From Blasia pusilla (taxonomy: Eukaryota > Marchantiophyta > Marchantiopsida > Blasiales): 64,000 nucleotides of DNA. Below, piece after piece: positions 12,160-23,426 of the stretch. Made by a program: the position numbers and the translations under genes. Numbering within the stretch: the stretch's first letter is position 1; each line of letters opens with the position of its first letter. The stretch lies in contig CM114273.1 in assembly GCA_050084515.1 (NCBI GenBank), positions 4,216,001-4,280,000 of the forward strand, given 5' to 3'. The notes under the pieces are model-generated. The model saw only the letters and a list, made by a program, of their open reading frames with translations. It was not told the origin of the DNA and made no database searches.

Positions 12160-14151
12160 GTGAGCTAGAACAGTCTAGTCTGATGTGGTGGTCTGTGGGT
12201 CGGGTCGGGTTCAAACCCTCAGAATTTGAGTTGGGAGGACCAGGTGGGCAAAGTGGGAGTGATTATGAGCAGGACCTTGCTCTCCTGGCGTCCCCTAGTG
12301 CGCATTCCTTCGTTTCTGCGAGCAACCATCCAAGACCAACATACAGACACAAAACACGAAGAGAAGAAAAAAGAAAGGTAGAAAGCATAGCCAGTGTATT
12401 CGACTGCTCCCTCTGACCCTTTCCCTTCATCTTTGATACCGAGGTAGGTATGCTGCCGGGTGTCTTGAAGCTTGTTGTGCGTTGTTGGTGCTATGATCTT
12501 TGAACTAGAACATGCAGCAATTGAAATGGGTGGATAGGCTATTTCATGAGTCAGTAAGGCGTGTAGGCAAGATCCCAAGAGGTGGTTGTGATAGGATTTT
12601 TCTTGTAATAATATGGCTTCCTTGCTTTCTACTTCCACTTTACATTTGAGAGGACACTAGTGCAGAGAAAATTTCATGGCAATTTCATAGGATTCTCGAT
12701 CTAGTTTTCGGTGAGGAGCGGGTTCAGTGTGAAGAGAAGAGCTTGAGAACCTAGGGCTTGTTGGCTGCCTCACGTGGGACCTTATGTTCATTGGATTTGT
12801 CTTCTACTAGATCATGCATGTAAAGGAGAGAATTGGCTTTTGGGTTTATTAAGTTGAAGTTTTGATGGTTTGCGGGGATGATTCTAGTTGATTTTTTGCT
12901 TCATATGGTGCGTTTTTTGCCTATTCCCAACCCGGAGCTACAATTTCCTAGTTTTATGCACTCAGTGTTGGGCTCCGATTATATGGCGGAGAAGGTGTCT
13001 AATCATTTCTGTCGCTGTACAAGCACATGCGTCGTTTGGATTTGCCATATTTCATTTCTAAGTAAAACACTGTTGAGAGACGATACTCAGTCTTCTCAAT
13101 AGAGGGGTCTCTCTTTCCTTTTTAGAGAGAGAATTGGTCGAAAACACTGGTGTCGAGTAGACAGACTTGTCCTTTGATCCGAATGCTCCTTACCTGGTTG
13201 AGGTCGGTTATTACTCGGGACGTGTGCGGGAGGCTGCTCATTCTAATTTCTCACTTTTCACGTAGGCTGGGTAGGCTTCCATCCAAGCATAGTTAAAGGC
13301 TTAATCACCACTGTTTATGCCATATGTTTGTCCGCCTTTGTCTCTTGTTGCCTGGGCATATTTGGAGCATTGTATTCGGATTTGTGAGGCAAGAAGATCT
13401 CGCTGCTAGTTTCATTTCAAACATTTGGTGGCCAACAATCCAAGAGCATGATAGGATAAAGCATTGCTCATGCACAATTTCTGTGGGATATGTAGTCCTT
13501 TGGGCCCCAGACTTCAAAAGCATAGATCGTGGATGGAGTGATTGTATTTAAAGAGTTGGATTTTTTTTGGTGTGTGCCATATTTCCATTCTTCTGCAATT
13601 AGATTCCTGCACATGAAGTCATCTCAACCTTGCATTAGCTTGGCTGAAGCTGTGGTCGTCCTCCCATGCTTTTTGGATTTGAGCCTTGAACCCAAGATCT
13701 CAGGTAGATCCATTGACCCACAATCTCTAGAATTTCCTTGCTCAATCCTTGTTCATACATTGTAACTACTGAGTTGTTAGGAGTCAAGAGCCAAAGATGA
13801 CTCTTCTACTTTTTTTGCAGATTTATTTCCATTCCCGGCTTATTGCAAGATTCCCATAGTGCCTTCAGATAGAAGCTCTCACTCTCATAGCCATTCCCTC
13901 ACTCTTACAGAATAGTCCAATGTCTCCTAAACATATTGTGTATAAGACCATTGGGTTCACAGTCTATAAGATTGGGTGAATGACATTCATCTGCAACTCA
14001 GGTATAAATTCTTGTCGAATGGAAGTATAGAACATGTTGGTGAGTGTCAGAAAAATAACATCATTTGCTATTTTGAATTTCTGAGCTTGACAACAAAGGT
14101 CATCCTCAAGCATATTGTGTAATCTTTAGATACCTGATTTGGTTTTTGAAG
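12160..14151. other. CACTA-1 interior, unassigned
   Basis: Unique-looking sequence with short frames on both strands, for example plus-strand 13324-13551. I recognise no domain. The base composition (GC-richer, intron-like T-rich tracts before AG) fits captured gene and intron material. Confidence 0.4.
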
Positions 14152-14310
14152 GTTGAAGAAGTCTGGCAGATCCCTGTACCCATCAAGCCGCGGATTGATG
14201 AGCAAGGCCATCTTAGAGTGTTACAACTGGCAACCATATGTCGTCCATACGTGAAGATCATGGAGGGATGTTGGCCTTCCTATTTTTTAATTGGAATTGG
14301 TGTGTTCAGT
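14152..14310 (+). pseudogene. exon-like captured fragment, gene unknown
   Basis: After a T-rich tract ending in AAG, an open frame reads VEEVWQIPVPIKPRIDEQGH then LRVLQLATICRPYVKIMEG. It is compositionally protein-like, better than the surrounding random ORFs, but I do not recognise the family. It could be another captured exon. Confidence 0.35.
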
Positions 14311-15399
14311 TGTATTTAAATTACTCTACAAGTTCAAAGATTTTATTAGCAATTTACCTGCATTTCCTCCAAGGGAGCAAATGTCTCTATGTGCTTAGCA
14401 TCTGTTAAGTGTATATAGAATGTGGTTCTGCCCTCATGGCGTTGTGGAGTTCCCTATGCACTAACTCACTCCTTGTCAAATCATGACTTTGAGAATAATG
14501 TGCAGGTGGAAGTAGTCTACTTATCTCCATACAGCTGGAATGGAAAGATTTTTTTGCAACAATTATGTTGAATTCCAATTAACAATTCCGGAGTTCTCAT
14601 GTTTAATGATCAATTTTTCAGTGCATTAGTGAGCAGTACATCATTCAACCCTCTCTCGTTGGAAGTGTAATGGCATTTCACCAATGGTATTCCTTTCTCC
14701 TTAGCCAGGGTCCAAGGGGGATAGCTTTAGAGACGTATATGCCAAAGTAGATTAGTTCATGATCAGATTCAAAACACTGGTGTTACTTTGTGATGATTGA
14801 AACCAGGTGAGTGGAGGCAGGCACAGAGAATAGGGAGTGAGTTGCTCCTGAACTTTTGTGAACTGGAGATCTTCAGTTTCTTCCGCAGTGGTGTAAACCT
14901 TTGATCTCATTGGCGATGACCCGCGAGTAGCATGTGGTTTGGTAAACATACCGTGCCGTGGTGATTGAGTTGAGAGTTCCACTCCATCTTGTGTGACGGG
15001 AAGATCGTATCTAGGGATCTGTCAATCTTCAACTTCACGCCCCTCAATACGAGGTCTTGGGATATAATTTGTAATTAGTAGAGATTGGGTTGAATTTAGA
15101 TGATGGTAATATGCCCTACATCACTTGAAACTATGCTAATTATGATATAAGATCTTACTTTTAAGACACTTATATTTTGTTCTTTTTGCATTTCATCCCC
15201 TTGCAGTTGAGTTGCCATGTTGTTGGTTGTGTGCCCTTATTCCAAATTGTATAATATGCTTAGGTGTATGCTTTAGTGTTGTAATTCAAAACAGAAATGG
15301 ACATGAGGATTTCAATAACTCAGATCCAATAACAATTGAAAGATCTTTCAAAAGGCATTAATAAATAGATCAAAAACTCAAAAAATGAAATCTATATTC
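14311..15399. other. CACTA-1 interior, no recognised feature
   Basis: Mixed AT-rich sequence. A minus-strand 76-codon frame (14752-14982) has no recognisable motif. Confidence 0.4.
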
Positions 15400-16144
15400 A
15401 TTATGAGTCATATTAAAATTATCGGTGTAGTGAGCTCTCATTTCTACCTAGTCAGTAAAAATGACTCATTCAGTCATATTGCAATGACTATATGACTCAT
15501 TTTGTCATGTCTGTAACTATCACAGTCATATTGTTACGTCTACACTAGTTGTAGGGTCTTCTACTCTAGTCATGTGTCACTACTCGGCGAGTGATTAAAG
15601 GTGATTGCATGAGTACACTAAATTATTAGAAAAAAATTGAAATGACTACACGAGTTGTTAACTATGACTGAATCCAAAAATTTAATGACTCGTGGAGACA
15701 TAACTATTACCGCCAAGTGGATTCCTCACCCATGGGGCACACTTGTCATATTGTTATTGGATATTGTGTACTATTACATGACTACACATGACTATTGTAG
15801 TCATTGATGGTAACTAGACAGATGCCCTAGATATGACTACATGAGTTGTCTTCCATAGTCCGCGTCATCACTGACATGTCACACCAATTAGTCCACGTCA
15901 TACGTTAACGTGTCATTATTCCACATCATCTAAGTGACGTGTAAGTCATGGCCTCATGACTACACCCTCTAGTCATGTATCAGTGTCCACGTAAGCTGAC
16001 CATCCTAGTTAGCCTAGTTGCCAAACAAATATGACTTGGCTTTTGTGTCTAAAGTAGTCGTCAATCATTGCCAGTCAAGGAATGTAAAGTATGACTCATA
16101 TGAGTCATATAACCTAGTCATAAAACCAAGGATTTCTTCTAGTG
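15400..16144. repeat. CACTA-1 right subterminal repeats and terminus
   Basis: More than 30 copies of TGACT/AGTCA-type words (ATGACTCAT, TAGTCATA, TGACTACA) lead to the terminal CTTCTAGTG. Read inward, the right end (CACTAGAAGAAATCCTTGG...) is closer to the left end of CACTA-2 than to its own left end. Confidence 0.85.
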
Positions 16145-16720
16145 AAGGAAGGATGTCATCTGAAGCGATAACCCATACACAACCATGATAACTGTAAGTT
16201 CCACTCCCTTAACTATCCCCACAATAAGCCCTACTTGCGCAATCCTCTCTTCACCGTCTGTACTACTTTCTCCGCCTCAAGATGATATCTGGATGTGGTG
16301 CGGTGATCTATCAACGCCTGATCACACAAGGCGTGAAACTCTCCCTTGAACTCAATACCCTGGTCAGTCAACACCTTCGCCGGTGCACCGAAGTGACTGA
16401 GCACACGATCTAGAAATGCATACGCTGTTCCCTCACTCGCCTTGTCCTGTATTGCCACCAACTCTATCTACTTCAAGAAATGCTCCACCATGACCAACGC
16501 GTAGGTGTGATGACGCCCTGTCAATGGTAAAGGTCCCGAGAAGTCTAAATTCCACCGATAATCTAAATCCATAATTAATTGGCAAAGGATGTAACTACGG
16601 CGTGGGAGCATTGAAGGATGCTCGGACTTGGTCACATACCATACATCTGGCCACAAATTGGTGTACTCTAGTATGCATGCCGTGCCGCCAATACTCAAGC
16701 TGGAATAAGCTGTAAGTACG
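16145..16720 (-). pseudogene. copy A integrase catalytic core (5' part)
   Basis: Minus-strand frames (16698-16468 and 16461-16231) give LDYRWNLDFSGPLPLTGRHH with the first catalytic Asp, then LSHFGAPAKVLTDQGIEFKG with the second. HLEAEKVVQTVKR retains a Glu but lacks four residues that copy B has there (DGLA). A stop separates the two stretches. The remainder of the domain is on the far side of CACTA-1 at 8.4-8.6 kb. The enzyme would insert element cDNA into the genome; this copy is dead. Confidence 0.85.
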
Positions 16721-17043
16721 CTTTACTCCAAAATGCCCAAACTCCTCATAAGCATGTCGCACTACCCATGCTTTCTAGGAAGGATGAGGTACCACTTATA
16801 TCCTACCATCTCCTCATACCCGCAAAATGTGAGTCCCCTCCCACTTGAACCTCCTAGCTCTCTATAGGATCCAATCCCGTTCCCTAGCACTCACTATGCT
16901 TGCTTTGACGCTAGTGCGAAAGAACTCAACAACCTCCATATCGTCATGGATATCTCGACCACCTGTCACCTCCTCACTAACCTCTCGATCTAAAGACTCA
17001 TCATCCGACCCCACCACTAGACTCACCATTTGCGGCTAACTTG

Positions 17044-17850
17044 CCATAGTCAACCAACAAAGATAGGTAGATGCATGCCAACCAAACACCATCTCCTCAT
17101 GACTCTCTCTGTGCCATGGAGCTCTTGTGTCGTCTTTCTGACTTGGACTTGGGTTACAACTCAACCCATCTGCATCCACCACTAGACTCACCATTTGCGG
17201 CTGACCTACCATAGTCAACCAACAAAGATAGGTAGATGCATGCCAACCAAACACCATCTCCTCATGACTCTCTCTGTGCCATGGAGCTCTTGTGTCGTCT
17301 TTCTGACTTGGACTTGGGTTGCATCCACCACTAGACTCACCATTCTGACCTACCATAGTCAACCAACAAAGATAGGTAGATGCATGCCAACCAAACACCA
17401 TCTCCTCATGACTCTCTCTGTGCCATGGAGCTCTTGTGTCGTCTTTCTGACTTGGACTTGGGTTACAACTCAACCCATCTGCATCCACCACTAGAACCAT
17501 AGGTAGATACCATAGTCAACCAACAAAGATAGGTAGATGCATGCCAACCAAACACCATCTCCTCATGACTCTCTCTGTGCCATGGAGCTCTTGTGTCATC
17601 TCTCTGACTTGGACTTGGGTTACAACTCAACCCATCTGCATCCACCACTAGACTCACCATTTGTGGCTGACCTGCCATAGTCAACCAACAAAGATAGGTA
17701 GATGCATGCCAACCAAACACCATCTCCTCATGACTCTCTCTGTGCCATGGAGCTCTTGTGTCATCTCTCTGACTTGGACTTGGTTACAACTTGATTCCAC
17801 CACTAGACTCACCATTCAACCCATAGTCAACCAACAAAGATAGGTAGACC
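17044..17850 (-). repeat. tandem array of the RNase H-to-integrase linker, 5 full units plus 1 partial
   Basis: The word CCATAGTCAACCAACAAAG starts at 17044, 17209, 17353, 17510, 17675 and 17821 (periods 165, 144, 157, 165, 146). On the minus strand the units keep translating into the same peptide: DADGLSCNPSPSQKDDTR, then APWHRESHEEMVFGWHA, then STYLCWLT. Copy B has this segment once, after RNase H (DADGLSRNPCTSQEDT ... GWHASAFLCWL). It is therefore an amplification of element coding sequence and not a separate satellite. Confidence 0.9.
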
Positions 17851-17959
17851 AACCTCAAAAACTCATACTCTATAATAATTGATCCCACCTAAGAAGCTTT
17901 CCGACTTGGACTTGGATTACGTAACTACCTCAAACTTGTCGCACTCCATCAATCATCTC

Positions 17960-18290
17960 AAGAGCCGATGAATAGTGATAAGTGTGAAAGGGTTGTCATT
18001 GATGATATGTCAAGGGTTTTAGTGCGATCGCAAAGTCTTTGATCTTGCTAACCAGACTTGATCAAGTTTGGTTGTGGGGAGATGATCAAGAGCGAGCATT
18101 TTAGGAGCTTAAGGACAAGTTGACATCCTCACCCATTTTACAAAGACCGATAAGGGATGGCCCATTCCAACTCTATACGGATTGGAGTATGTTGGGTCTA
18201 GGAGTAGTGCTTTCTCAGGGGGATGACGAGGAGATGGGGTTTGTTGTGGCTTATGCAAGCTGATCAAATAACATTGTAGAGGCAAAGCTC
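17960..18290 (+). pseudogene. inverted RT-end/RNase H segment of copy A
   Basis: On the plus strand this reads KGFSAIAKSLILLTRLDQVW, then WGDDQERAF, ELKDKLTSSPILQRPIRDG, PFQLYTDWSMLGLGVVLSQ and FVVAYAS. These match copy B's minus-strand connection and RNase H start (PFQLYTDWSRLGLGAVL). It sits between minus-strand RT (above 18300) and minus-strand linker repeats (below 17850), so the segment has been inverted inside copy A, or is a separate plus-strand copy that replaced it. Internal stops are present. Confidence 0.8.
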
Positions 18291-18299
18291 AAATCCTAA

Positions 18300-19190
18300 A
18301 AGGGAGAGAAGTTTTATAGTCCCATAAACGCTTGGACTCGACTCACATCTATAGGGCGTGGAATCTGCGCAATAGCCTTCACCTTCTTCTGCCGAACAGC
18401 TAACCCACTCGCGTATATGGTGTGTCCAAAGTACTCAATCTGCATATAACTTCACCCCATGTAACTAAAATTGCTGAAACATCTCCTCTAGATGTCGCTC
18501 ATGCTCCTCAACTGTGGAACTGAAGATAAGAATATCATTTATGTAACACCGTTCAAAATCCAAGCCAACTAGAATTCTATTCATCACTCTCTGAAACTCC
18601 GCAATCACGTTCTTCAACCGAAATGGTAAGAACCGCCACTGTTATAAAAAATCTCTCCCAAACCAATCTATCTCCCAGAATGTTGTCTTCTCCGTGTCCT
18701 CCAACCTGATAGAAAGCTGATGATAGCCAACATGGAGATCTAAAGTACTAAAGATCTTTGCATGCCCTACTGCATCAAAGATCTCCTCAAGAGTAGGCAT
18801 AGCATACCGATCTAACCTCGTCTATTGGTTGATAGGACGGTAATCTCCATACATCCGCCTATCTATCCAATTGCCATAAAAATCCTTCTTGGCCGGCACG
18901 ACTGTGGCAGATGCATACTCCCCATGCAATAACTCCATAAGTTCTGCCTCCAACACGTCTTGACTCCTGCTCTGAATCAAGGCTCGCTCCATATCGAAAT
19001 ACCTGTAGCGTCGACAAAAGATTGGCGTATCACTAACCAACTCAATCCGTATCCCAGGACCCTTTAGTGTACCCAAGTCTCTCATACTGAAGGCAAAACA
19101 ACTGGCATGCCCTCTCCTAAACCTATGAACCCGCCTTCCCTCACCTCTTATTAACTTGAGATCTATCTCAAGCTCCCAAGTCTCCATCGT
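18300..19190 (-). pseudogene. copy A reverse transcriptase (inactive)
   Basis: From 19187 the frame reads RGHASCFAFSMRDLGTL, DTPIFCRRYRYFDMERALIQ and then KKDFYGNWIDRRMYGDYRP, the RT fingers with the K..G..R..DYR signature. STLDLHVGYHQ, FLPFRLKNVIAEFQRVMNRI and YINDILIFSS follow in interrupted frames, then IPRPIDVSRVQAFMGL at about 18340. The active-site box is YIND where copy B has YIDD (GAT to AAT), so a metal-binding Asp is lost. The reading breaks off at about 18300 at the inversion junction. Confidence 0.88.
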
Positions 19191-19226
19191 GACTTCACTC
19201 GGAGAGGACGCAACCTCTGGCTTTGG

Positions 19227-19541
19227 TTGCTATGTAGCAACCCTAGCCATCTCTACAGCACTCAGTCCACTCTGACCTCCTACATCATGCTCTATATCCA
19301 AAAAATGAACATGTGCTACTCTGGACGCCTTTGCACTCTCCCCTCGGACCACGTCCCAAGAAGTCCATGGGTGCCTATTTCTCCTTGTCGTGCCCCCAGC
19401 CAATGCCTGTACAGACCCTCTAGGCAATGCTCCAACTCGTGGACATGACGATATGGATGACATTTGCATCCGTCTATGCTCATCCATACCTAGGTTGACT
19501 ATCCATGTGAGACAGTTGAGGTCCATTGCCTGTCCCAACAC
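19227..19541 (-). pseudogene. copy A: methyltransferase C-terminus and DNMT-RT linker
   Basis: The frame starts MLGQAMDLNCLTWIVNLGM, which corresponds to copy B's VLGQAMDLNCLTWILSLGM. This is the element's version of methyltransferase motif X, where the C-terminal helix packs on the cofactor pocket. A low-similarity linker leads to the RT. Confidence 0.7.
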
Positions 19542-20470
19542 CTATCTCCATGATCCCTTATTCATATCTGGTACCGCCGTAGTACCCGTAGCGAACCCCA
19601 TGGCGCACTCATGCTCATCTACTGTAGGCTCCTCCGATGCTCGGTCCCCTCATCCCAAATCATGCCTGGCACTCCCTGACAAAAATCATGGGATGCTGGA
19701 AAGCTCACCAACGTAGGTAAGGCTGCCCTTAACTCCCCTACCCTATTGGCCATCGCTAATCATGTTCTATCATCCCGCGTCACCACCTGAGATCGGCGTC
19801 TTGAGCCCAAAATAGCATCCACTATGAGATGTGGTGCTCTGTCGACTCCATTGTATGCTCGTCTCAGTACCTTTGATGGTATCAGATTCGTCCATCACAT
19901 TCATGAACGGTGGGCACATGATCTAACTCTTGCTGCATCTAACAACACAGTAGGTTCCAACCAAGACCTCATCTGATGCACACTCGTCATCACACGTGCA
20001 CAAGTGTCTCCCAAAAATGGCACGTTTTCCAAAATGTACGCCGGAGAACATGTCTGACTCTCCTTCAAGTGTCGCACTACTTGCAACATCTCCCAAAACA
20101 TCCCTGACCTCGGATCCTACAATCCAAACCCTCGACCAATTGATGAATGACCTTGATATGGCGATTCAGCAATCACCAAATGAATGGTGCCAAATCTATC
20201 CAGATCCTACGTCCCCACCAAAGAGATGTCAACGGGTAGTGTATGCTGATATCCCTGTACTGCAGATACCGGTAACAACTCAAGATATCTCTGGACCAGT
20301 CTCGCCACGTGATGTAAAGACACTTGCCGCGCGGTCTCATCTCTCTCCACATAAAGGTACTGGTGCACCGGTATGCCCACCTGCAATATCAGAGCTAGTC
20401 CGGTGCTAATCCCTCTGAAGAGATCTTATATCCTAACACCCTCCTCTAGATATTGCCACACAACGGGTGT
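19541..20470 (-). pseudogene. copy A DNMT3-like C5-methyltransferase domain (catalytic Cys lost)
   Basis: Motif I reads DLFRGISTGLALILQVGIP at about 20440-20370, then YLYVERDETARQV. Motif IV is VIAESPYQGH at about 20170-20145. The catalytic PC dipeptide is PY here (Tyr codon TAT at 20158-20156; copy B has TGT). DPRSGMFWEMLQVVRHLKE follows, then YILENVPFLGD (motif VI, ENV intact). The domain would transfer a methyl group from S-adenosylmethionine to cytosine C5. The order I-IV-VI-VIII-X is that of DNMT3 and bacterial enzymes, not the permuted plant DRM order. Stops and shifts confirm decay. Confidence 0.85.
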
Positions 20471-20769
20471 GGTATCCAGTGGTGTCAACATCTCCACTCT
20501 AGGAGCCTAATCGCCACCTGACTCTCGCTGCTCTGGGATAAAGGCATGACTCCACGCCTGCCTCACGAGGCCGTCGGCACTCCTTTGTAGCTATCAAGTC
20601 GTATCCCACAATGGTGAAGAGGTCTCGCCAACATGGGAAAAGACGGCTGCCATGGCCTATCTCTCAATGAAACTATCCGCTACTAGGACATCCTTTGCAT
20701 GTGCGTTTTCCTCCAACAACTCTCTTGGCCATCTAATACTACCGGCAAAAGCTACCAATATGGTCACAG

Positions 20770-21190
20770 ACTCGTCTCATGGTCGACCATCTTGTCCCGC
20801 AAACTGTACGGGTAACTAACTCATCTGTCCGTCATCTCACCGCCACCCTGGTCAATAAGCAACGGTCTCCTCCCAAAAGTTAAGGATGAATCCTAGGGGA
20901 TATAATACGGTACTCCCCACCAACACATCGTACGACTCAACTGATGTCGTAATCGTACCATAGCACTATCCGTTTCATTCTCTGGCTGGACTCAGACAAC
21001 TATCTCTTGTTGAGTCATATACTATGTGGGTGACACGCCCCTAATCGAGGTTTGTATTTGGGAGGGATAAGGCTCGATATTGACCTTATGTTACCCCAAC
21101 GCCAAACATGCCGCCTTCCCTGACATCAAGGGCTTTGCTCCCAAATCTAGTAGGACGCGTTGTGGGTGGTACACTGTCCCTATCGGACTA
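20770..21190 (-). pseudogene. copy A retropepsin-like domain
   Basis: At about 21184-21085 the minus strand reads RVLLDLGAKPLMSGKAACLA, matching gypsy protease cores where D-S/T-G is usual; here the triad is D-L-G. About 150 bp further, VESYDVLVGG corresponds to the protease end segment (YDVLVG). Frames are broken between them. The protease would cleave the polyprotein. Confidence 0.65.
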
Positions 21191-21532
21191 ACCAATCAAA
21201 ATACTCCAGCTTGGTTATCCAATAACACAACGCCAAGTGACACCACTGCTATCTCTATGGCCTGTCCAACTAGCATATCTACCAACTTCGCCGCGGCCGC
21301 ATGCCATGACTTAGTGGAGGACGTCATGAGCACCAGCACCAAGGATAAGTCCACCACCTCCTCAACTACCTTTGATCGAGAGGCAGTCATCCCTCCACGC
21401 TCACATAATATGGCAGCCAGCCGGAACACCTCAATACGTCCAACTCCCAACGTTGCCAACTCTTTGGCGGAAAATAGCTAGCAGAGCCTGACTCACCCAA
21501 GTGGCCATCTCCAACATTATGGTTGATAGTGA

Positions 21533-23260
21533 TTACACTCGATTGAGTCGGCATAGGAGCTGTTCCTCCAACTCCTCGTGACATCGACGCACCTGCTTGA
21601 TCTGTAGGCACCGTTGGTGTTGAGGCATCATCGATGGTGTGTGTAGTGCCTCTGACAATATGAATGACTGTGGAACCCTAGCCTGCGGCCCATCGGTCCT
21701 CTCTTGTAGGCCAATCTCAACCCCACCTCTCGATGGCTTGGTTACTCTCGCAACACCCCGAGTCACCATTGTAGTAGCCTCAACTTGACCCGCACTATAC
21801 ATAAATCCCATAATAGCGAGATCCTCACCCGGATCAGGATAAGAGATGGAAGCCGGAGTGACACTAGGTACTCTCGGCTCCATGCCTTCCCTGAGCTGCA
21901 TCATCGTCATGGCAACAATCCTATGCTCCAACTGATCGATGCATGAGAGAAGTGTCGGCTCTGGTGCTCCCGTCCCATCTCCTCTAGCAGCTGCTGGTCC
22001 TCTACCACCACATCCAACAACACCTCCTCGGTCTCTTCCAAGGCGACCACCCCCAAGCCCTCCGCCTGCCTCTGGATGTGCCTCTCGACAAAGGTCAAAA
22101 CATCTATCCCTAGTGTGACCATACTTGTGGCAATAGTCATACTGATACTCTGGTGGGGCCGTCCTTTGTAGCTCATGAGCAATCAGAGGTGCTCGTGGTC
22201 CTCTCCCAAGCTGTGGGCAATCTCTCTGCCTATGGGGCCCACCACATATCCAATAAGACATCATCGGTCCCTTCTCGGCAACATATGTAGGTACGGATCG
22301 TTGCCTCACAAGCTCACGGTACCCGCCCTGCTCTTTGGGCACACTGGCCTGCTCCCGTGGTACTCGTGCTCGCTGGGGTACGTGTGGGATTATCGTCGAT
22401 TGTGTACCCGTCAACTCTTAGGAAAATTGAGTGGTCACTACTTGCTCCTCACTCATGTTGAGCTCAATACCCTCAGACAACTCGAAGACCACCTTCAATG
22501 AGGGCTTAGTTGTATGAATCAGCAATGCATCTCAGACTATGCTATGTAGTTCTGAGTCTGGAACCCCATACCAATACTAGATTGATTGCGCCTTGGTCAC
22601 TTCATAAGTAGCAATGATTAGCCTCCTCATGCGTGTGAATTCCTCTCTCACACTCTCACCCGATTGTCGTTGAAAATCTTGTAGACTCTTCAGCTTGTCG
22701 GTACACACGCCCTCGTAGCTCTTCCCAAACTGTCAGAAAAACTCCACTGTAGGACTGAAGCTGGATGGCCCTCTACCACCAGAGGTCTCGGCCACATCGC
22801 CTATATCACTGTGCTTCTCTCCATCTAGTCTTCGGGCTTATAGTATGGGTCTCTCTCCTCTCACGATCCCATCATATGCCTCGCGACCACTAGTGGATAC
22901 ATACCCTTGAGCCAAATACATCCTCCATCCATCAATCTCTAATGAATATAGCGATTGGAATTCCATTGGAGGACCCTCCAAGTGTTGGAACAACCCAATC
23001 CCATGAAAGGGTTGAACCGTGTCGGGGTCCGTATCTCCTAGAAGTCGCACCAGGTGTCAAACTCCTGGATGAAGTCATCTAGGTCAATTATGCCCACTGC
23101 ACCCGAGAAACAATGTATGCCCCGATGGCTCATGTCGGCCATCTCCTGCCAAGTGACACTGCCTCTATTTACGATCTCGTCACCAGACCTGTTGTCTAGT
23201 GATGACGATCGAGCTCCGGATGGAAGTCAAGGTGGCTTCTTGCTCGTAATCCCTCAATAT
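21533..23260 (-). pseudogene. copy A Gag with two damaged zinc knuckles
   Basis: The N-terminal part is read in pieces (SHRGIHCFSG, FIQEFDTWCD, then GLFQHLEGPPMEFQSLY). The capsid region gives FGKSYEGVCTDKLKSLQDFQ and ESVREEFTRMRRL. The longest open stretch, 22414-21533 (293 codons), carries two knuckles. YWICGGPHRQRDC (about 22255-22217) and YDYCHKYGHTRDRC (about 22141-22100) each have Tyr where the first zinc-binding Cys is expected. A Gly/Arg-rich tail follows. Gag coats and packages the element RNA. Confidence 0.75.
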
Positions 23261-23426
23261 CTCACTCCACTCCGTGTTACACCACCACTATTGCTCAAAC
23301 TACCGTGTTCTTCCCAACATTGGACGAATGTTGTGATGATCATCTTCTCTCACCTGCTCGAACACTCAGACTTACCAAGAGTCTCCCACGCTCCTCACTA
23401 CCTCACCTATGCTAATGGTAATCCCG

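Larger units (their letters stand above)
8601..16144. mobile_element. CACTA-1: complete non-autonomous CACTA transposon with captured exons
   Basis: The element begins CACTAGAAGTAATGTG and ends TTTCTTCTAGTG. It is flanked on both sides by the 3-bp direct repeat AAG (8598-8600 and 16145-16147), as expected for CACTA (En/Spm, CMC) transposition. The flanking gypsy integrase reads across the insertion when the element is taken out. Subterminal zones (about 8630-8830 and 15400-16135) are packed with TGACT/AGTCA words. I see no transposase. The interior holds a 348-bp tandem array, two exons recognisable as host gene pieces, a GA microsatellite and further exon-like sequence, so it resembles Pack-type CACTA elements that carry captured gene fragments. 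Confidence 0.9.

Noticed and set aside
12219-12638. 139-codon minus-strand ORF in CACTA-1
   Set aside because: Opposite to the captured exons, crosses an evident intron-like tract, and shows no motif.
17044-17850. CRISPR-like or satellite array
   Set aside because: The units are 144-165 bp with no unique spacers and translate as gypsy linker; it is an amplified element segment.
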